A model generated the notes under the pieces. That model saw only the letters and a program-made list of their open reading frames with translations. It was not told the DNA's origin and ran no database searches. Shown here piece by piece: positions 1 through 8,755 of a stretch of 64,000 nucleotides of DNA (within the stretch, counting starts at the first letter, position 1; every line of letters begins with the position of its first letter). A program made the translations under genes and the position numbers. Source of the DNA: Streptacidiphilus sp. PB12-B1b (lineage in GTDB: Bacteria; Actinomycetota; Actinomycetes; Streptomycetales; Streptomycetaceae); contig NZ_CP048405.1 of the NCBI RefSeq assembly GCF_014084125.1, positions 2,046,001 to 2,110,000 of the forward strand. Reading direction: 5' to 3'.

Positions 1-1317
1 GTCTCCATAGCCCTGCCCGGCATCCAGCGCACCCTGCACTTCTCCACCGCCGGGCTCTCCTGGGTGCAGAACAGCTACCTGCTGGCCTTCGGCGGCCTGC
101 TGCTGCTCGGCGGCCGGTCCGGGGACATCCTCGGCCGCCGCCGGCTGCTCACCGCCGGGATCGCGCTGTTCACCCTCGCCTCGCTGCTCGGCGGCCTGGC
201 CCAGAACCCGGCCGAGCTGCTCGCCGCCCGGGCCGTCCAGGGCATCGGCGCGGCGACCGCCGCCCCCAGCACCCTGGCGCTGATCGTCAGCACCTACCGG
301 GAGCTCGACCAGCGGGCCCGCGCCATCGGCCTGTTCTCCAGCATGTCGGCCGGGGGAGCCGCCGTCGGCATGATCCTCGGCGGGGTGCTCACCTCGTACT
401 TCTCCTGGCGTTCGGTGATGTTCATCAACGTGCCCTTCGGGCTGGCGGTGGTGCTGCTGGCGCCCCGGGTGATCGTCGAGCCCGAGCGGCACCGCAGCCG
501 GCTGGACGTCACCGGCGCGCTCACCGCCACCCTCGGCACCGGCGCCCTGGTCTACGCCTTCATCCGGGCGGCCACCTCCGGCTGGGGGTCACCGGCCACC
601 CTCGGCTGCTTCGCCGCCGCCGTCGTCCTGCTGGCGCTGTTCCTGCTGGTCGAGGCCCGCTCACCGCAGCCGCTGCTGCCGCTGCACATCATCGCCCAGC
701 GGGTGCGCGGCGGCGGCTACCTGGCCATGCTGCTGACGGCGGCCGCCATGTTCGGGATGTTCTTCTTCGTCACCCAGTACCTGCAGCTGGTCCTCGGCTA
801 CAGCCCGCTGCGGACCGGCTTCGCCTTCCTGCCGCTGGCCGTGCTGATCTTCACCGGCGCCCGGCTGGCGCCGCGCCTGGTGCCGCGCTTCGGCGTGCGC
901 TACTTCCTGGTCGGCGGCCCGCTGAGCGTACTGACCGGCCTGCTGCTGCTCACCCGGATCGGCCCGGACACCACGTACGCGCCGGGCGTGCTGGTGCCCA
1001 TGCTGCTGTTCGGGCTGGGCGCCGGGTGCACCATGGTCCCGCTCAGCCTGACCATCCTGGCCGGCGTCCGGCCGGAGGAGTCCGGCGCGGCCTCCGGCGC
1101 CCTGCAGACCATGCAGCAGGTCGGCGGGGCCCTGGGCACCGCGGTGCTGCTCACCGTGTTCTCCTCGGCCACCCGGCACCCCGCCGCCGGGGAGAGCGCC
1201 CACGCGCTGTTCGCGCACGGCGTCTCCACCGCCATGGAGGCGGGCGCGGTGCTGATCGCCACCGCGCTGGCGATCATCGTCGGGCTGGTCCGCCCGCCCG
1301 GCCGCACCCGGCGCTGA
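1..1317 (+). CDS. MFS transporter, DHA2 drug/H+ antiporter type (5' truncated)
   Basis: The reading frame is open from the first base of the window, so the N-terminus (first membrane segment and true start) lies outside; a GTG at 64 is internal. The 438 visible residues carry many hydrophobic segments and the MFS loop motif GGRSGDILGRRR between early helices, followed by a motif-C-like glycine-rich stretch (SAGGAAVGMILGG) typical of antiporters. The family exports drugs or other small molecules in exchange for protons across the cytoplasmic membrane. Substrate cannot be predicted. It ends convergently to the MocR-type gene about 510 bp downstream. Confidence 0.88.
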   Translation, partial: VSIALPGIQRTLHFSTAGLSWVQNSYLLAFGGLLLLGGRSGDILGRRRLLTAGIALFTLASLLGGLAQNPAELLAARAVQGIGAATAAPSTLALIVSTYRELDQRARAIGLFSSMSAGGAAVGMILGGVLTSYFSWRSVMFINVPFGLAVVLLAPRVIVEPERHRSRLDVTGALTATLGTGALVYAFIRAATSGWGSPATLGCFAAAVVLLALFLLVEARSPQPLLPLHIIAQRVRGGGYLAMLLTAAAMFGMFFFVTQYLQLVLGYSPLRTGFAFLPLAVLIFTGARLAPRLVPRFGVRYFLVGGPLSVLTGLLLLTRIGPDTTYAPGVLVPMLLFGLGAGCTMVPLSLTILAGVRPEESGAASGALQTMQQVGGALGTAVLLTVFSSATRHPAAGESAHALFAHGVSTAMEAGAVLIATALAIIVGLVRPPGRTRR

Positions 1318-1827
1318 CCGCCCGCACCCCGGCCCGCGGGGGCGTGCGCGTCCATCCGCCGCCCGGCGCATCCGGGCCCGGCTCCCTGAGTAGAAGTACC
1401 TAGGACTACCCATCCGAGTGGATGAGTAGCCGTACGGATATGCCCTCGCCCGCCGGACGGGCAGAGTGGTGCCCACCGGGAAGGGCCCGGGGCCGCGAGG
1501 CCCCCCGAGCCCGCCAACCGGGCAGGCCGCGGTCGTCGGTCGCGGACGCACACGGGGGGCTCCACACCAGGGGCGACGGTGCGTCCGACGGGGGTCGGCG
1601 AACGCGGGTCCGCGCGACTGGCCCGGCACTGCACCGCCGACACGGGGCGGCGGAGCAGCAGCCCGGCCGGGGAGCGCACGGGGGATCACCGCGGCCGGGG
1701 GGAAACGGGGGGACGGGGGAGGAGCGGCGGTTGCGCGCCGGCGGAGGACTCTCCGCTGGGACGCGACCGCCGCTCCTGCACGCCCGCCCGCCGGGCCCGG
1801 TCGGTCGGCCCGCAGTCGCAGTCGGCG
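1318..1827. other. 510-bp gene-free region between convergent genes
   Basis: No reading frame here has a plausible protein; frames on both strands are low-complexity Arg/Gly/Pro shadows of GC-rich DNA. The only distinct structure is an AT-richer patch at about 1386-1442 with a 24-bp interrupted palindrome, listed separately. Several GC-rich hairpins occur around 1448-1530 and could terminate transcription or belong to a small RNA, but nothing is certain. Confidence 0.6.
1386..1442. promoter_or_regulatory. Orphan palindrome in AT-richer patch
   Basis: Arms CTACCCATCC (1406-1415) and GGATGAGTAG (1420-1429) pair at 9 of 10 positions around the loop GAGT. A GTAG copy (about 1390-1393), a CCTAGG palindrome and a CCGTACGG palindrome flank it. 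Composition is clearly lower in GC than its surroundings. It lies between two converging genes, so it serves neither as an obvious promoter; an operator or promoter for an unannotated transcript, or an RNA hairpin, are both possible. Confidence 0.4.
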
Positions 1828-3282
1828 TCAGAGAAGGCTGAACTCGCCGGGGACGCTCGCCGACGGGCCGCCCGCGGCCGCCGCCGCCAGCCGCCGGACC
1901 GCCTCCCGGGAGACCTCCGGGGGCTGCGCGTAGGGCAGCCGGACGAAGCGCTCCAGCACCCCGTCCACGCCGAAGCGCGGGCCCGAGCCGATCCAGACGC
2001 CGAACCGCTCCGCCGCCGTGGCCAGCGCGCTGCCGCCGGGGCCGGCGTCGTCGGTGCGCACCCACAGCGAGAGTCCGCCGCCCGGCACCCGGAACGTCCA
2101 GCCGGGGAGCTCTTGCCGCACCGCGGCCACCAGCGCGTCCCGCTGCTCCCGCACCCGCCGCCGCTGGAAGGCCAGCAGCTCGGGCAGGGCCTCGGCCAGC
2201 AGGTGCCGCACCGCCAGCTGCTCCACCACCGGGGAGCAGACGTCCATGCTGGAGCGGTCCGCCGCCAGCCGCCGGATCAGCTCAGGCCGGGCCCGGATCC
2301 AGCCGATCCGCAGGCCGCCCCAGAAGGTCTTTCCGGCCGAGCCGATGGTGATCACGCTGCCGGTCCGGTCGAAGGCCGCCAGCGGGCGCGGCGCCGGCGG
2401 CCCGTCCGGCTCCAGCGACAGCTCGGCCATGGTCTCGTCGACGATCAGCTGGGTGCCGGTGGCCCGGGCCAGCGCCACCAGCTCCTGCCGCTGCTGCTCG
2501 GGCATCAGCAGTCCGGTCGGGTTCTGGAAGTCCGGGATGACGTAGGCCAGCGCGGGCGCGGCCTCGCGCAGGGTCCGGCTCCAGGCGTCCAGCTGCCAGC
2601 CGTCCTCGGCCAGCGGCACCGGCACCGCCCGCGCCCCGCCGAAGCGGATGGCCTGCAGCGCGTTGGCGTAGCTGGGCGACTCCACCGCGATCCGCTCCGC
2701 CGGGCCGGACAGCCGCAGCAGCAGGGACAGCGCCCCGGCCGCCCCGGCGGTCACCATCACCTGCTCCGGCCCGGTCGGCAGCCCGCGCCGGGTGAAGCGG
2801 TCGGCCACCGCCTGCCGCAGCACCTGCAGCCCGAACGGGAAGTCGCCGTGGGTGCGGGTGTAGCTGGGCAGCTCGGCCACGGCCGCCGCCATGGCCTCGG
2901 AGATCCACGGCTCCGGCGCGGACAAGGCGGCCACGCCCAGGTCGATCACCCCGCCGCCGTCGGTCGGGAACGGCGAGAGCCCGGCCACCGGCATCGGCCG
3001 CCCGGCGGGCAGCGCCGTCCAGCTGCCCGCGCCCCGGCGGCTGGCCAGGAACCCCTCCGCCCGCAGCAGCTCGTACGCGGCAGCGACGGTGGTCCGGCTC
3101 ACCCCCAGCGCCGCCGCCAGCTCGCGCTCGGACGGCAGCCGGGTCTGCACCGGCACCCGCCCGTCCAGGACCAGCGTGCGCAGCGCCCCGCCGAGCGAGC
3201 GGTAGGCGCTCTCCCGGCCCTGCTGCCAGTCGCCCAGCGCCCGGTCGAGCTGCGCCGCGCCGATCGACGACCGTGCGGTCAT
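1828..3282 (-). CDS. MocR-type GntR-family regulator with aminotransferase-like domain
   Basis: A 484-residue protein with an N-terminal GntR winged helix (around residues 25-85, with SERELAAALGVSRTTV as the recognition-helix region) and a fold-type I PLP aminotransferase-like domain. The PLP-binding lysine is seen in ITIGSAGKTFWGGLRIGW. Members such as GabR and PdxR bind PLP and regulate vitamin B6 or amino-acid genes, often those next door. The ATG at 3282 is chosen because GGAAGGTGGA lies just upstream and the GntR domain begins soon after; the open frame continues further upstream but that stretch is the shadow of the divergent gene. It is divergent from the YczE-like gene, its likely target. 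Confidence 0.9.
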   Translation of the reverse strand: MTARSSIGAAQLDRALGDWQQGRESAYRSLGGALRTLVLDGRVPVQTRLPSERELAAALGVSRTTVAAAYELLRAEGFLASRRGAGSWTALPAGRPMPVAGLSPFPTDGGGVIDLGVAALSAPEPWISEAMAAAVAELPSYTRTHGDFPFGLQVLRQAVADRFTRRGLPTGPEQVMVTAGAAGALSLLLRLSGPAERIAVESPSYANALQAIRFGGARAVPVPLAEDGWQLDAWSRTLREAAPALAYVIPDFQNPTGLLMPEQQRQELVALARATGTQLIVDETMAELSLEPDGPPAPRPLAAFDRTGSVITIGSAGKTFWGGLRIGWIRARPELIRRLAADRSSMDVCSPVVEQLAVRHLLAEALPELLAFQRRRVREQRDALVAAVRQELPGWTFRVPGGGLSLWVRTDDAGPGGSALATAAERFGVWIGSGPRFGVDGVLERFVRLPYAQPPEVSREAVRRLAAAAAGGPSASVPGEFSLL

Positions 3283-3375
3283 CAGCAGTCCACCTTCCAC
3301 GGATTGGCTATGGAGTACCGGTCCAATGCCGCCCAGGATGGCAGCAGAACCAAGCCAAAGCCAAGGGGGGACCCC
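3283..3375. promoter_or_regulatory. Divergent promoter/operator region of the MocR and YczE-like genes
   Basis: The 93-bp gap holds an inverted repeat ATTGG (3303-3307) / CCAAT (3323-3327) enclosing GGTAC-type bases; read on the minus strand it starts TTGGACCGGTACT. MocR-family operators in actinobacteria often contain ATTGG/CCAAT or GGTAC-like half-sites, so this is the probable autoregulatory site. A ribosome-binding site AAGGGGGG sits before the plus-strand gene. Confidence 0.45.
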
Positions 3376-4026
3376 GTGATCCGCCGCCTCACCCAGCTCT
3401 ACACCGGCCTGGTGCTGTACGGGGCCAGCATGGCCCTGCAGATCAGGGCCGCCCTCGGACTCGACCCCTGGGACGTCTTCCACCAGGGCCTGACCCGCCA
3501 CCTCGGGCTGTCCTTCGGCGTGGTCACGATGATCGTCGGCGCGGCCGTGCTGTTGCTGTGGATCCCGCTGCGCCAGTGGCCCGGCCTCGGCACGGTCAGC
3601 AACGTGGTGGTCATCGGGCTGTCGGTGAACGAGGTGCTCGCCCTCGTCCCGGCCCTGCACGGGGTGCTGCTGCGGGCCGTGCTGCTGGCCGCCGCCATCG
3701 TGCTGAACGGCGTGGCGGGCGGCCTGTACATCGGCGCCCGGCTCGGCCCCGGCCCCCGGGACGGCCTGATGACCGGCGTCTGCCGGCGGACCGGGCGCTC
3801 GGTGCGGCAGGTCCGCACCGCCATCGAGGTGACCGTGCTGCTGATCGGGCTGCTGATGGGCGGCAGCGTCGGCGTCGGCACGCTGGCCTACGCGCTGGCC
3901 ATCGGCCCGCTGGTGCAGCTGTTCCTGCCGCTGTTCACCGTCCCCGAGCCGGCCCGGCCCGGGCCCGCTACTCCGCCCCGGACGCTGCCCGCACAGCCGC
4001 CGGTGGAGGCCGCACTACGCCCCTGA
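3376..4026 (+). CDS. YczE/YyaS/YitT-family integral membrane protein
   Basis: A 216-residue protein with about five hydrophobic segments, among them TGLVLYGASMALQIRA near the N-terminus and VSNVVVIGLSVNEVLALV. The segment GLDPWDVFHQGL and the ARLGPGPRDGLMTG loop are characteristic of the YczE/BC_4640 family, whose role is not established; linkage to MocR regulators is frequent and suggests a transporter for a B6-related or amino compound (inference). Start GTG at 3376 follows AAGGGGGGAC. The C-terminus is a Pro/Ala-rich tail. Confidence 0.85.
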   Translation: MIRRLTQLYTGLVLYGASMALQIRAALGLDPWDVFHQGLTRHLGLSFGVVTMIVGAAVLLLWIPLRQWPGLGTVSNVVVIGLSVNEVLALVPALHGVLLRAVLLAAAIVLNGVAGGLYIGARLGPGPRDGLMTGVCRRTGRSVRQVRTAIEVTVLLIGLLMGGSVGVGTLAYALAIGPLVQLFLPLFTVPEPARPGPATPPRTLPAQPPVEAALRP

Positions 4027-4142
4027 GCTGTGGCGGAGCCGCTCCCGGCGGGCATTGTCAGTGGTGGGGTGCAGCATGTCGGTGAGGGCCTGACGGCCCC
4101 GTCGACTGCTGGACTGTCATCGCACGGGAGGGCTGAACGACC

Positions 4143-4733
4143 ATGGGCGAGAAGGCGAACTCCACAGCGCACGTGCTGCTGCTGCCGTTGCAGACCACCA
4201 CCGGCACGGGCAGCGGATCCGGCACCGCGAGCGCGGCCCGGCCCTACCGCCCGGCCGAGGACGTCCACCCGGTGCTGCGGCGGGCCGGGGCCCCGCCCGC
4301 CGCGCTGGACCTGCTCGCCCAGGCCAACCGGGGCCTGGCCGAGGCCCGCACGCTCGAAGGGCCGCTGGAGCGCTACGCCACCGCGCACCTCGCGGCGCTG
4401 CGGGCCTCCGCCGCCGTGCTCGCCGTGCGCGCCCGCCCGGAGGAGGGCCCGCGCAAACGCAAGCGCATCCGCAGCGCCTGGGAGGTCCTGCCCGAGGTCG
4501 CCCCGGAGCTGGCCGAGTGGGCGGTCTACTACGCCGCCGGGGCCGGCAAGCGGGCCGCCGCCGACGCCGGGATCGCCTCCGCCGCGTCCGCGCGCGAGGC
4601 CGACGACCTGATCCGCAACACCGCGCTGTTCATCCGCATGGTGCAACGGCTGCTGGCGCTGGAGCCGGGGCGCCGTCCGGCCGACCGGACCGCCCCGGGG
4701 GCGGACCGGTCCCGGATGCCCCGCACCGGCTGA
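4143..4733 (+). CDS. SAV_6107-family HEPN domain protein
   Basis: A 196-residue, mostly alpha-helical soluble protein. The region from about residue 40 to 170 resembles the SAV_6107-type HEPN domain found in streptomycetes. HEPN proteins are often RNases with an RX4-6H motif; here R77-YATA-H82 fits RX4H, although I cannot confirm it sits in the catalytic helix. The first 33 residues are Gly/Ser/Thr-rich and probably disordered. A basic patch RKRKRIR follows at about residue 111. The ATG at 4143 has a GAGGG upstream. It is followed after 61 bp by a methyltransferase in the same direction. Confidence 0.75.
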   Translation: MGEKANSTAHVLLLPLQTTTGTGSGSGTASAARPYRPAEDVHPVLRRAGAPPAALDLLAQANRGLAEARTLEGPLERYATAHLAALRASAAVLAVRARPEEGPRKRKRIRSAWEVLPEVAPELAEWAVYYAAGAGKRAAADAGIASAASAREADDLIRNTALFIRMVQRLLALEPGRRPADRTAPGADRSRMPRTG

Positions 4734-4794
4734 TCCGACCCCGGCAACCCGTACAGTGGGGGCCACCCGCCGCCCCAGCCGAGGAGCAGATCCC

Positions 4795-5547
4795 GTGTAC
4801 CCGACGCGTCCCCGCAGCTCCCTCCGGACCGCCGTCGTCTGGGAGGTGCTGCGCGCGGCCCTGTCCCGCCGCGCCGAGGAGCTGGGCCGACCCGTGCTCG
4901 ACGTGCTGGACACCGGCGGCGGCACCGGCAACTTCGCCGTGCCGGTGGCCCGGCTGGGCCACCGGGTGACCGTGGTCGACCCCAGCCCGGACGCGCTGTT
5001 CGCGCTGGAGCGCCGGGCCGCCGAGGCCGGCGTCACCGACCTGGTCCGCGCCCTTCAGGGGGACACCCAGACCCTGCCCGACCTGGTCGAGCCGGCCGGG
5101 GTGGACGCGGTGCTCTGCCACGGCGTGCTGGAGGTCGTGGACGACCCGGCCGAGGCCCTGGGCCAGCTGACCGCCACCCTGCGCAAGGGCGGCCTGGTCA
5201 GCCTGCTCGCGGCCAACCGCAACGGCGTGGTGCTCGCCCGCGCCATCGCCGGGCACTTCGCCGAGGCCCGCAACGCCCTCGGCGACCCGGACGGCCGCTG
5301 GGGCGACAGCGACCCGATGCCGCGCCGCTTCACCGTCGAGGAGCTGCGCGGCCTGGCCGACGCGGCCGGTCTGCAGACCACCTCGGTGCACGGCGTGCGG
5401 ATCTTCGCGGACCTCGTCCCCGGCGTTCTGGTGGACACCGAGCCGGGCGCGCTGGAGGCCCTGCTCGCGCTGGAGCAGGCCGCCGCCGAACAGCCCGCCT
5501 TCCACGCCGTCGCCACCCAGGTGCACCTGCTCGCCGAGCTGCGCTGA
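4795..5547 (+). CDS. Class I SAM-dependent methyltransferase
   Basis: A 250-residue Rossmann-fold methyltransferase. Motif I is visible as LDTGGGTGNFAVPVARLG followed by the acidic end of beta-2 (VTVVDPSPDAL); motif IV-like HGVLEVVDDPAEAL follows. Proteins of this shape include tRNA-modifying CmoM/SmtA relatives, but the substrate cannot be assigned. The GTG at 4795 is chosen for the preceding GAGGAG with good spacing; an in-frame upstream codon at 4756 would add an unsupported leader. A TACAGT hexamer at 4752-4757 could be its -10 box. Confidence 0.85.
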   Translation: MYPTRPRSSLRTAVVWEVLRAALSRRAEELGRPVLDVLDTGGGTGNFAVPVARLGHRVTVVDPSPDALFALERRAAEAGVTDLVRALQGDTQTLPDLVEPAGVDAVLCHGVLEVVDDPAEALGQLTATLRKGGLVSLLAANRNGVVLARAIAGHFAEARNALGDPDGRWGDSDPMPRRFTVEELRGLADAAGLQTTSVHGVRIFADLVPGVLVDTEPGALEALLALEQAAAEQPAFHAVATQVHLLAELR

Positions 5548-5821
5548 GCGGCCGTCCGACCCTCCGAAAACCCCCGGTCGGAACGTATGATTCGGGTGAA
5601 GCCGGCAACGCATGACCGCCCCGCGCCTGGGGCATACGGAACACAGCGGGATCCGCAGGGTCGCGCGGTTCGTTGACTCGACGAGTGTGTTCCCGGTCCT
5701 GGCCGCGGCGGTGTGCAGTGGGGTGGGTATCCCGGAGGTGACTCCGCGCCTATCCTGAGGAGACCGTCCGTCCTGACGGGGACGGCGGTGGTCGCCACGG
5801 CGACCAGAGGAGGAGGACGAC

Positions 5822-6208
5822 GTGCCGCTCTCGGAGCACGAGCAGCGTCTGCTCGAGCAGATGGAGCGGGCGCTGTACGCCGAGGACCCCAAGTTCGCTA
5901 CAGCGCTCGAAGGTACGGGCCTGCGGGCCCGCACCCGCCGGACGGTCTACTGCGCCGCCGCCGGTTTCGTCGTCGGTGTCGCCCTGCTGGTGGGCGGAGC
6001 GGTCACCAAGCACGACTGGATCAGCCTGGTCGGCCTGCTGGTCATGCTGGGCAGCGCCGCACTGGCCGTCGTCGGCTGGCGCCGGGCCCCGCGCCTGGGC
6101 GTGGCCGACCCCCGCACCGGGGCGCCGCTGCGCCGCCGCAAGCCCAGCCGGACCACCGTGGTCGACCGGATGGAGCAGCGCTGGCAGCGCCGTCAGCACG
6201 ACCAGTAG
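5822..6208 (+). CDS. DUF3040 membrane protein
   Basis: A 128-residue protein opening with PLSEHEQRLLEQMERAL, the hallmark of DUF3040, followed by two hydrophobic helices (about residues 43-60 and 66-85) and a basic tail. The function is unknown; members are common small actinobacterial membrane proteins. The GTG at 5822 follows the strong ribosome-binding site GAGGAGGAGG. A TATGAT hexamer at 5586-5591 in the 274-bp upstream gap is the best -10 candidate but lacks a clear -35. Confidence 0.88.
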   Translation: MPLSEHEQRLLEQMERALYAEDPKFATALEGTGLRARTRRTVYCAAAGFVVGVALLVGGAVTKHDWISLVGLLVMLGSAALAVVGWRRAPRLGVADPRTGAPLRRRKPSRTTVVDRMEQRWQRRQHDQ

Positions 6209-6278
6209 CAGCCGCGACCGGGCGCAGCGGCGGGCGCACAGTCCGCTTCGCGCCCGCCCCCGCCCGATGAACCGCCCC

Positions 6279-6306
6279 GAGCCCCGACCGCCTCCGGCCG
6301 GGGCTC
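6279..6306. terminator. Hairpin between convergent DUF3040 and transglutaminase genes
   Basis: GAGCCCCGACCG (6279-6290) and CGGCCGGGGCTC (6295-6306) pair at 11 of 12 positions around a CCTC loop. It overlaps the stop codon of the minus-strand transglutaminase gene and follows the plus-strand DUF3040 gene, so it can serve both directions. There is no T-run, as is usual in such GC-rich genomes. Confidence 0.5.
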
Positions 6307-8755
6307 AGCCGTGTCCGCCCGCGCCGCCGTTCCGATCCGCACCGCTGCTCCCGCCCGTACCGCCGCGCCGCAGCAGTCGGCGCGCCCCCGCCCGGGCCGA
6401 GGCCCCGGCGGCGCGCAGCGGGTCGCGCACCGCCCGCCGGAGCGCCCCCCGGGCCCCGGCCCGGACGCGCTGGTTGAGCCGGGCCCCGGAGGGCGGCAGC
6501 AGCACCGCCCGGGCCCGGGTGCGCCGGTCGGCGGAGGCGCGCAGCCCGGAGCGCACGGTGCGGACGTCCTGCTGCAGGCTGGGCGGGGTGGACGCGTCCG
6601 GCGCGTAGAGCACCTGCTCGGTGGCGAGGGCCACCCGGCCCACGGCGGCCCGCTGGTCCTGGCCCAGCGCGCCCAGTTCGGCGATCCGGGCGGCGGCGCG
6701 GCGCGGGGTGTCCGCGCCGTCCGGCGGGATGCCCAGGTCCCAGGCGGAGTCCACCATCTCCTGCCAGGCGGCCAGCACCTGGGCCTCGGTGAGCCGGTCC
6801 GGCTGCGGCCGCAGCCGGGCCCGGCGGGTGCCCAGCCGCCAGACCATCGGGACCAGCAGCAGGAGCAGCACCAGCCCGGCCGCTGCGACCAGTGCCAGTT
6901 CCAGCGGGTCCGGCCCGGAGTCGGTGCCGGTGCCGGCGGTGGCCGACGGTGCCCTGGTGACGCTGCACTCGCCCGCGCGGGCCTGGTGCGGCGGGCAGAT
7001 CGCGGACCCGGTCGGCTTGGCGGCGGGGGCGGTGTCGTTCACGGCCGGGCTGGTGGCGGAGCCGCTGCCGGTCGCTCCGGCGGTGTCGACCGTGTAGTCC
7101 GGGGCCACGCCGATGGTGGGGGTGGGCTCGAAGCGCAGCCAGCCCACGCCGGAGAAGTACAGCTCCGGCCAGGCGTGGGCGTTCTTGGTGCCGACGATCC
7201 AGGTGCCGTCGGGCTGCTGGGCGCCGGGGGTGAAGCCGATGGCCACCCGCGCCGGGATGCCCAGCGAGCGGGCCATCGCCGCCATGGTGGCGGCGAAGTG
7301 GACGCAGAAGCCCTGCTTGTTCTTCAGGAACTCGGCCATGGCGTCGGCCCCGGTGTCCCCGGTGACCTGCGTGTTGTAGGTGAACCCGCCGGTGGTGGTG
7401 AACCAGTCCTGCAGGTCCACCGCCTTGGCGTAGGCGCTGGTGGCGCCCTGGGTCACGGCCAGCGCGTCGGTGCGGACGATGGCGGGCAGGTCCTTGGGCA
7501 GCGCGGTGTAGGTCTTCAGCACCGACGCGGGCGGCGCCGGGGCGTCCGCCAGCTCCTGGCCGGTGGGCCGCAGCACCAGGCTGGTGACGGTGTAGTGCAG
7601 GTCGGCGGCGGTGGTGCCGGTGTCGCCGCCGACCAGGGTGCGGCCCTCCGGCTCGTACTTCCAGTCCCCGGCCACCTGGACGCCGGTGGCCGGGTACGGC
7701 ATCGGCAGCCACTGCTGGGAGTAGCCCGGCTGGGTGGTGATGCCGGTGCTCATGGTGCCCTGCGGGACGCCGGGGGCCAGGCCGTCCGGGGCGGGCAGCG
7801 GCGAGGGCGGGTTCTCCACCTGGTGGGTGCTGGTGGTCCAGGCGACGCCGTTGAACTCGTCCAGGTCCACGATCCGCAGGTACTGGTCGCTGGGGGTGTC
7901 GGAGTTGGTGGTGTAGGTCAGCACCGTCTGGTTGGTGGGCTGGTTCAGCGTCTGCGCGATCGAGGCCAGCGGGTTGACGGCGGTGACGATGGAGCCGCCG
8001 AGCCCGGAGCCGTTGTGGCCGATCCCGCCGATCAGCCCGCCGCCCAGCGGCGGCAGGCCCAGCGGCAGCAGCAGGCCGACCGCCAGCGCCAGCGAGGCGA
8101 TGCGGTAGCCGGTGGCGCTGAACGGGTTGCCGCCGGTGGTCCCGGCCAGGGTGGCCGGGGTGCCGTGGAAGACCCGGCCCCAGCGCGAGAGCCGGTCCCG
8201 GCCCTCGGCCATCAGCAGCGACAGGTAGCCGAACGCCGCCAGTAGGAACCACAGCCAGATCGGGCCGGTGCTGTGCAGCCCGGTGCCGACCGAGTACAGC
8301 GCCAGCAGCGGCAGCCCGGTCAGCGCGACCCGCTGGTAGGTCACCGCCAGGGTGTCCACCACCAGCCCGATCAGGGTGACCGCGCCGACCAGGATCAGGG
8401 TCAGCCCGGCATGGGCGGGCGCGGGCGCGGCGTACTCGCCCATGTCGTGGAAGCCGCCGCTGAGCAGGTCGCCCAGCCGGGTGAAGGCGCCCGGCCCGGG
8501 CAGGAAGCCGAGGAACGCCTGCCCCCGGACGAAGGTCACGGTGAGCAGCAGGATGACGACCACCAGCTGCAGCACCGGCGTCAGCGGCCGGGGCGCGCCC
8601 AGCCGCCGCAGGCCCAGGCCGGCGCCGGTGGCGGCGGCGACCATCAGCGCGGCCTGCAGCAGCCAGCCGGCCGGGCTGACCAGCGGCCACAGGCAGAACG
8701 AGGTCAGGACCGTCGCGGCGGCCGCGTGGACCGCGATACGGGTGCGGCCGTTCAC
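6305..8755 (-). CDS. TgpA-like membrane transglutaminase-domain protein
   Basis: An 816-residue protein: about six N-terminal membrane helices (residues roughly 10-210), an extracytoplasmic region, then a transglutaminase/cysteine-protease core. The catalytic triad region is seen as NKQGFCVHFAATMAAMARS (Cys) and NAHAWPELYF (His). A further membrane helix (LVLLLLLVPMVWRL) precedes a cytoplasmic DUF4129-like tail. The GTG start at 8755 overlaps the DUF58 stop in a GTGA, so translation is coupled. With MoxR and DUF58 this is a conserved operon thought to act on envelope proteins; the substrate is unknown. Confidence 0.9.
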   Translation of the reverse strand: MNGRTRIAVHAAAATVLTSFCLWPLVSPAGWLLQAALMVAAATGAGLGLRRLGAPRPLTPVLQLVVVILLLTVTFVRGQAFLGFLPGPGAFTRLGDLLSGGFHDMGEYAAPAPAHAGLTLILVGAVTLIGLVVDTLAVTYQRVALTGLPLLALYSVGTGLHSTGPIWLWFLLAAFGYLSLLMAEGRDRLSRWGRVFHGTPATLAGTTGGNPFSATGYRIASLALAVGLLLPLGLPPLGGGLIGGIGHNGSGLGGSIVTAVNPLASIAQTLNQPTNQTVLTYTTNSDTPSDQYLRIVDLDEFNGVAWTTSTHQVENPPSPLPAPDGLAPGVPQGTMSTGITTQPGYSQQWLPMPYPATGVQVAGDWKYEPEGRTLVGGDTGTTAADLHYTVTSLVLRPTGQELADAPAPPASVLKTYTALPKDLPAIVRTDALAVTQGATSAYAKAVDLQDWFTTTGGFTYNTQVTGDTGADAMAEFLKNKQGFCVHFAATMAAMARSLGIPARVAIGFTPGAQQPDGTWIVGTKNAHAWPELYFSGVGWLRFEPTPTIGVAPDYTVDTAGATGSGSATSPAVNDTAPAAKPTGSAICPPHQARAGECSVTRAPSATAGTGTDSGPDPLELALVAAAGLVLLLLLVPMVWRLGTRRARLRPQPDRLTEAQVLAAWQEMVDSAWDLGIPPDGADTPRRAAARIAELGALGQDQRAAVGRVALATEQVLYAPDASTPPSLQQDVRTVRSGLRASADRRTRARAVLLPPSGARLNQRVRAGARGALRRAVRDPLRAAGASARAGARRLLRRGGTGGSSGADRNGGAGGHG

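Noticed and set aside
1579-4026. Very long open frame on the plus strand covering the MocR gene
   Set aside because: Most of it is low-complexity shadow translation; only the last 216 residues (from 3376) are a real protein.
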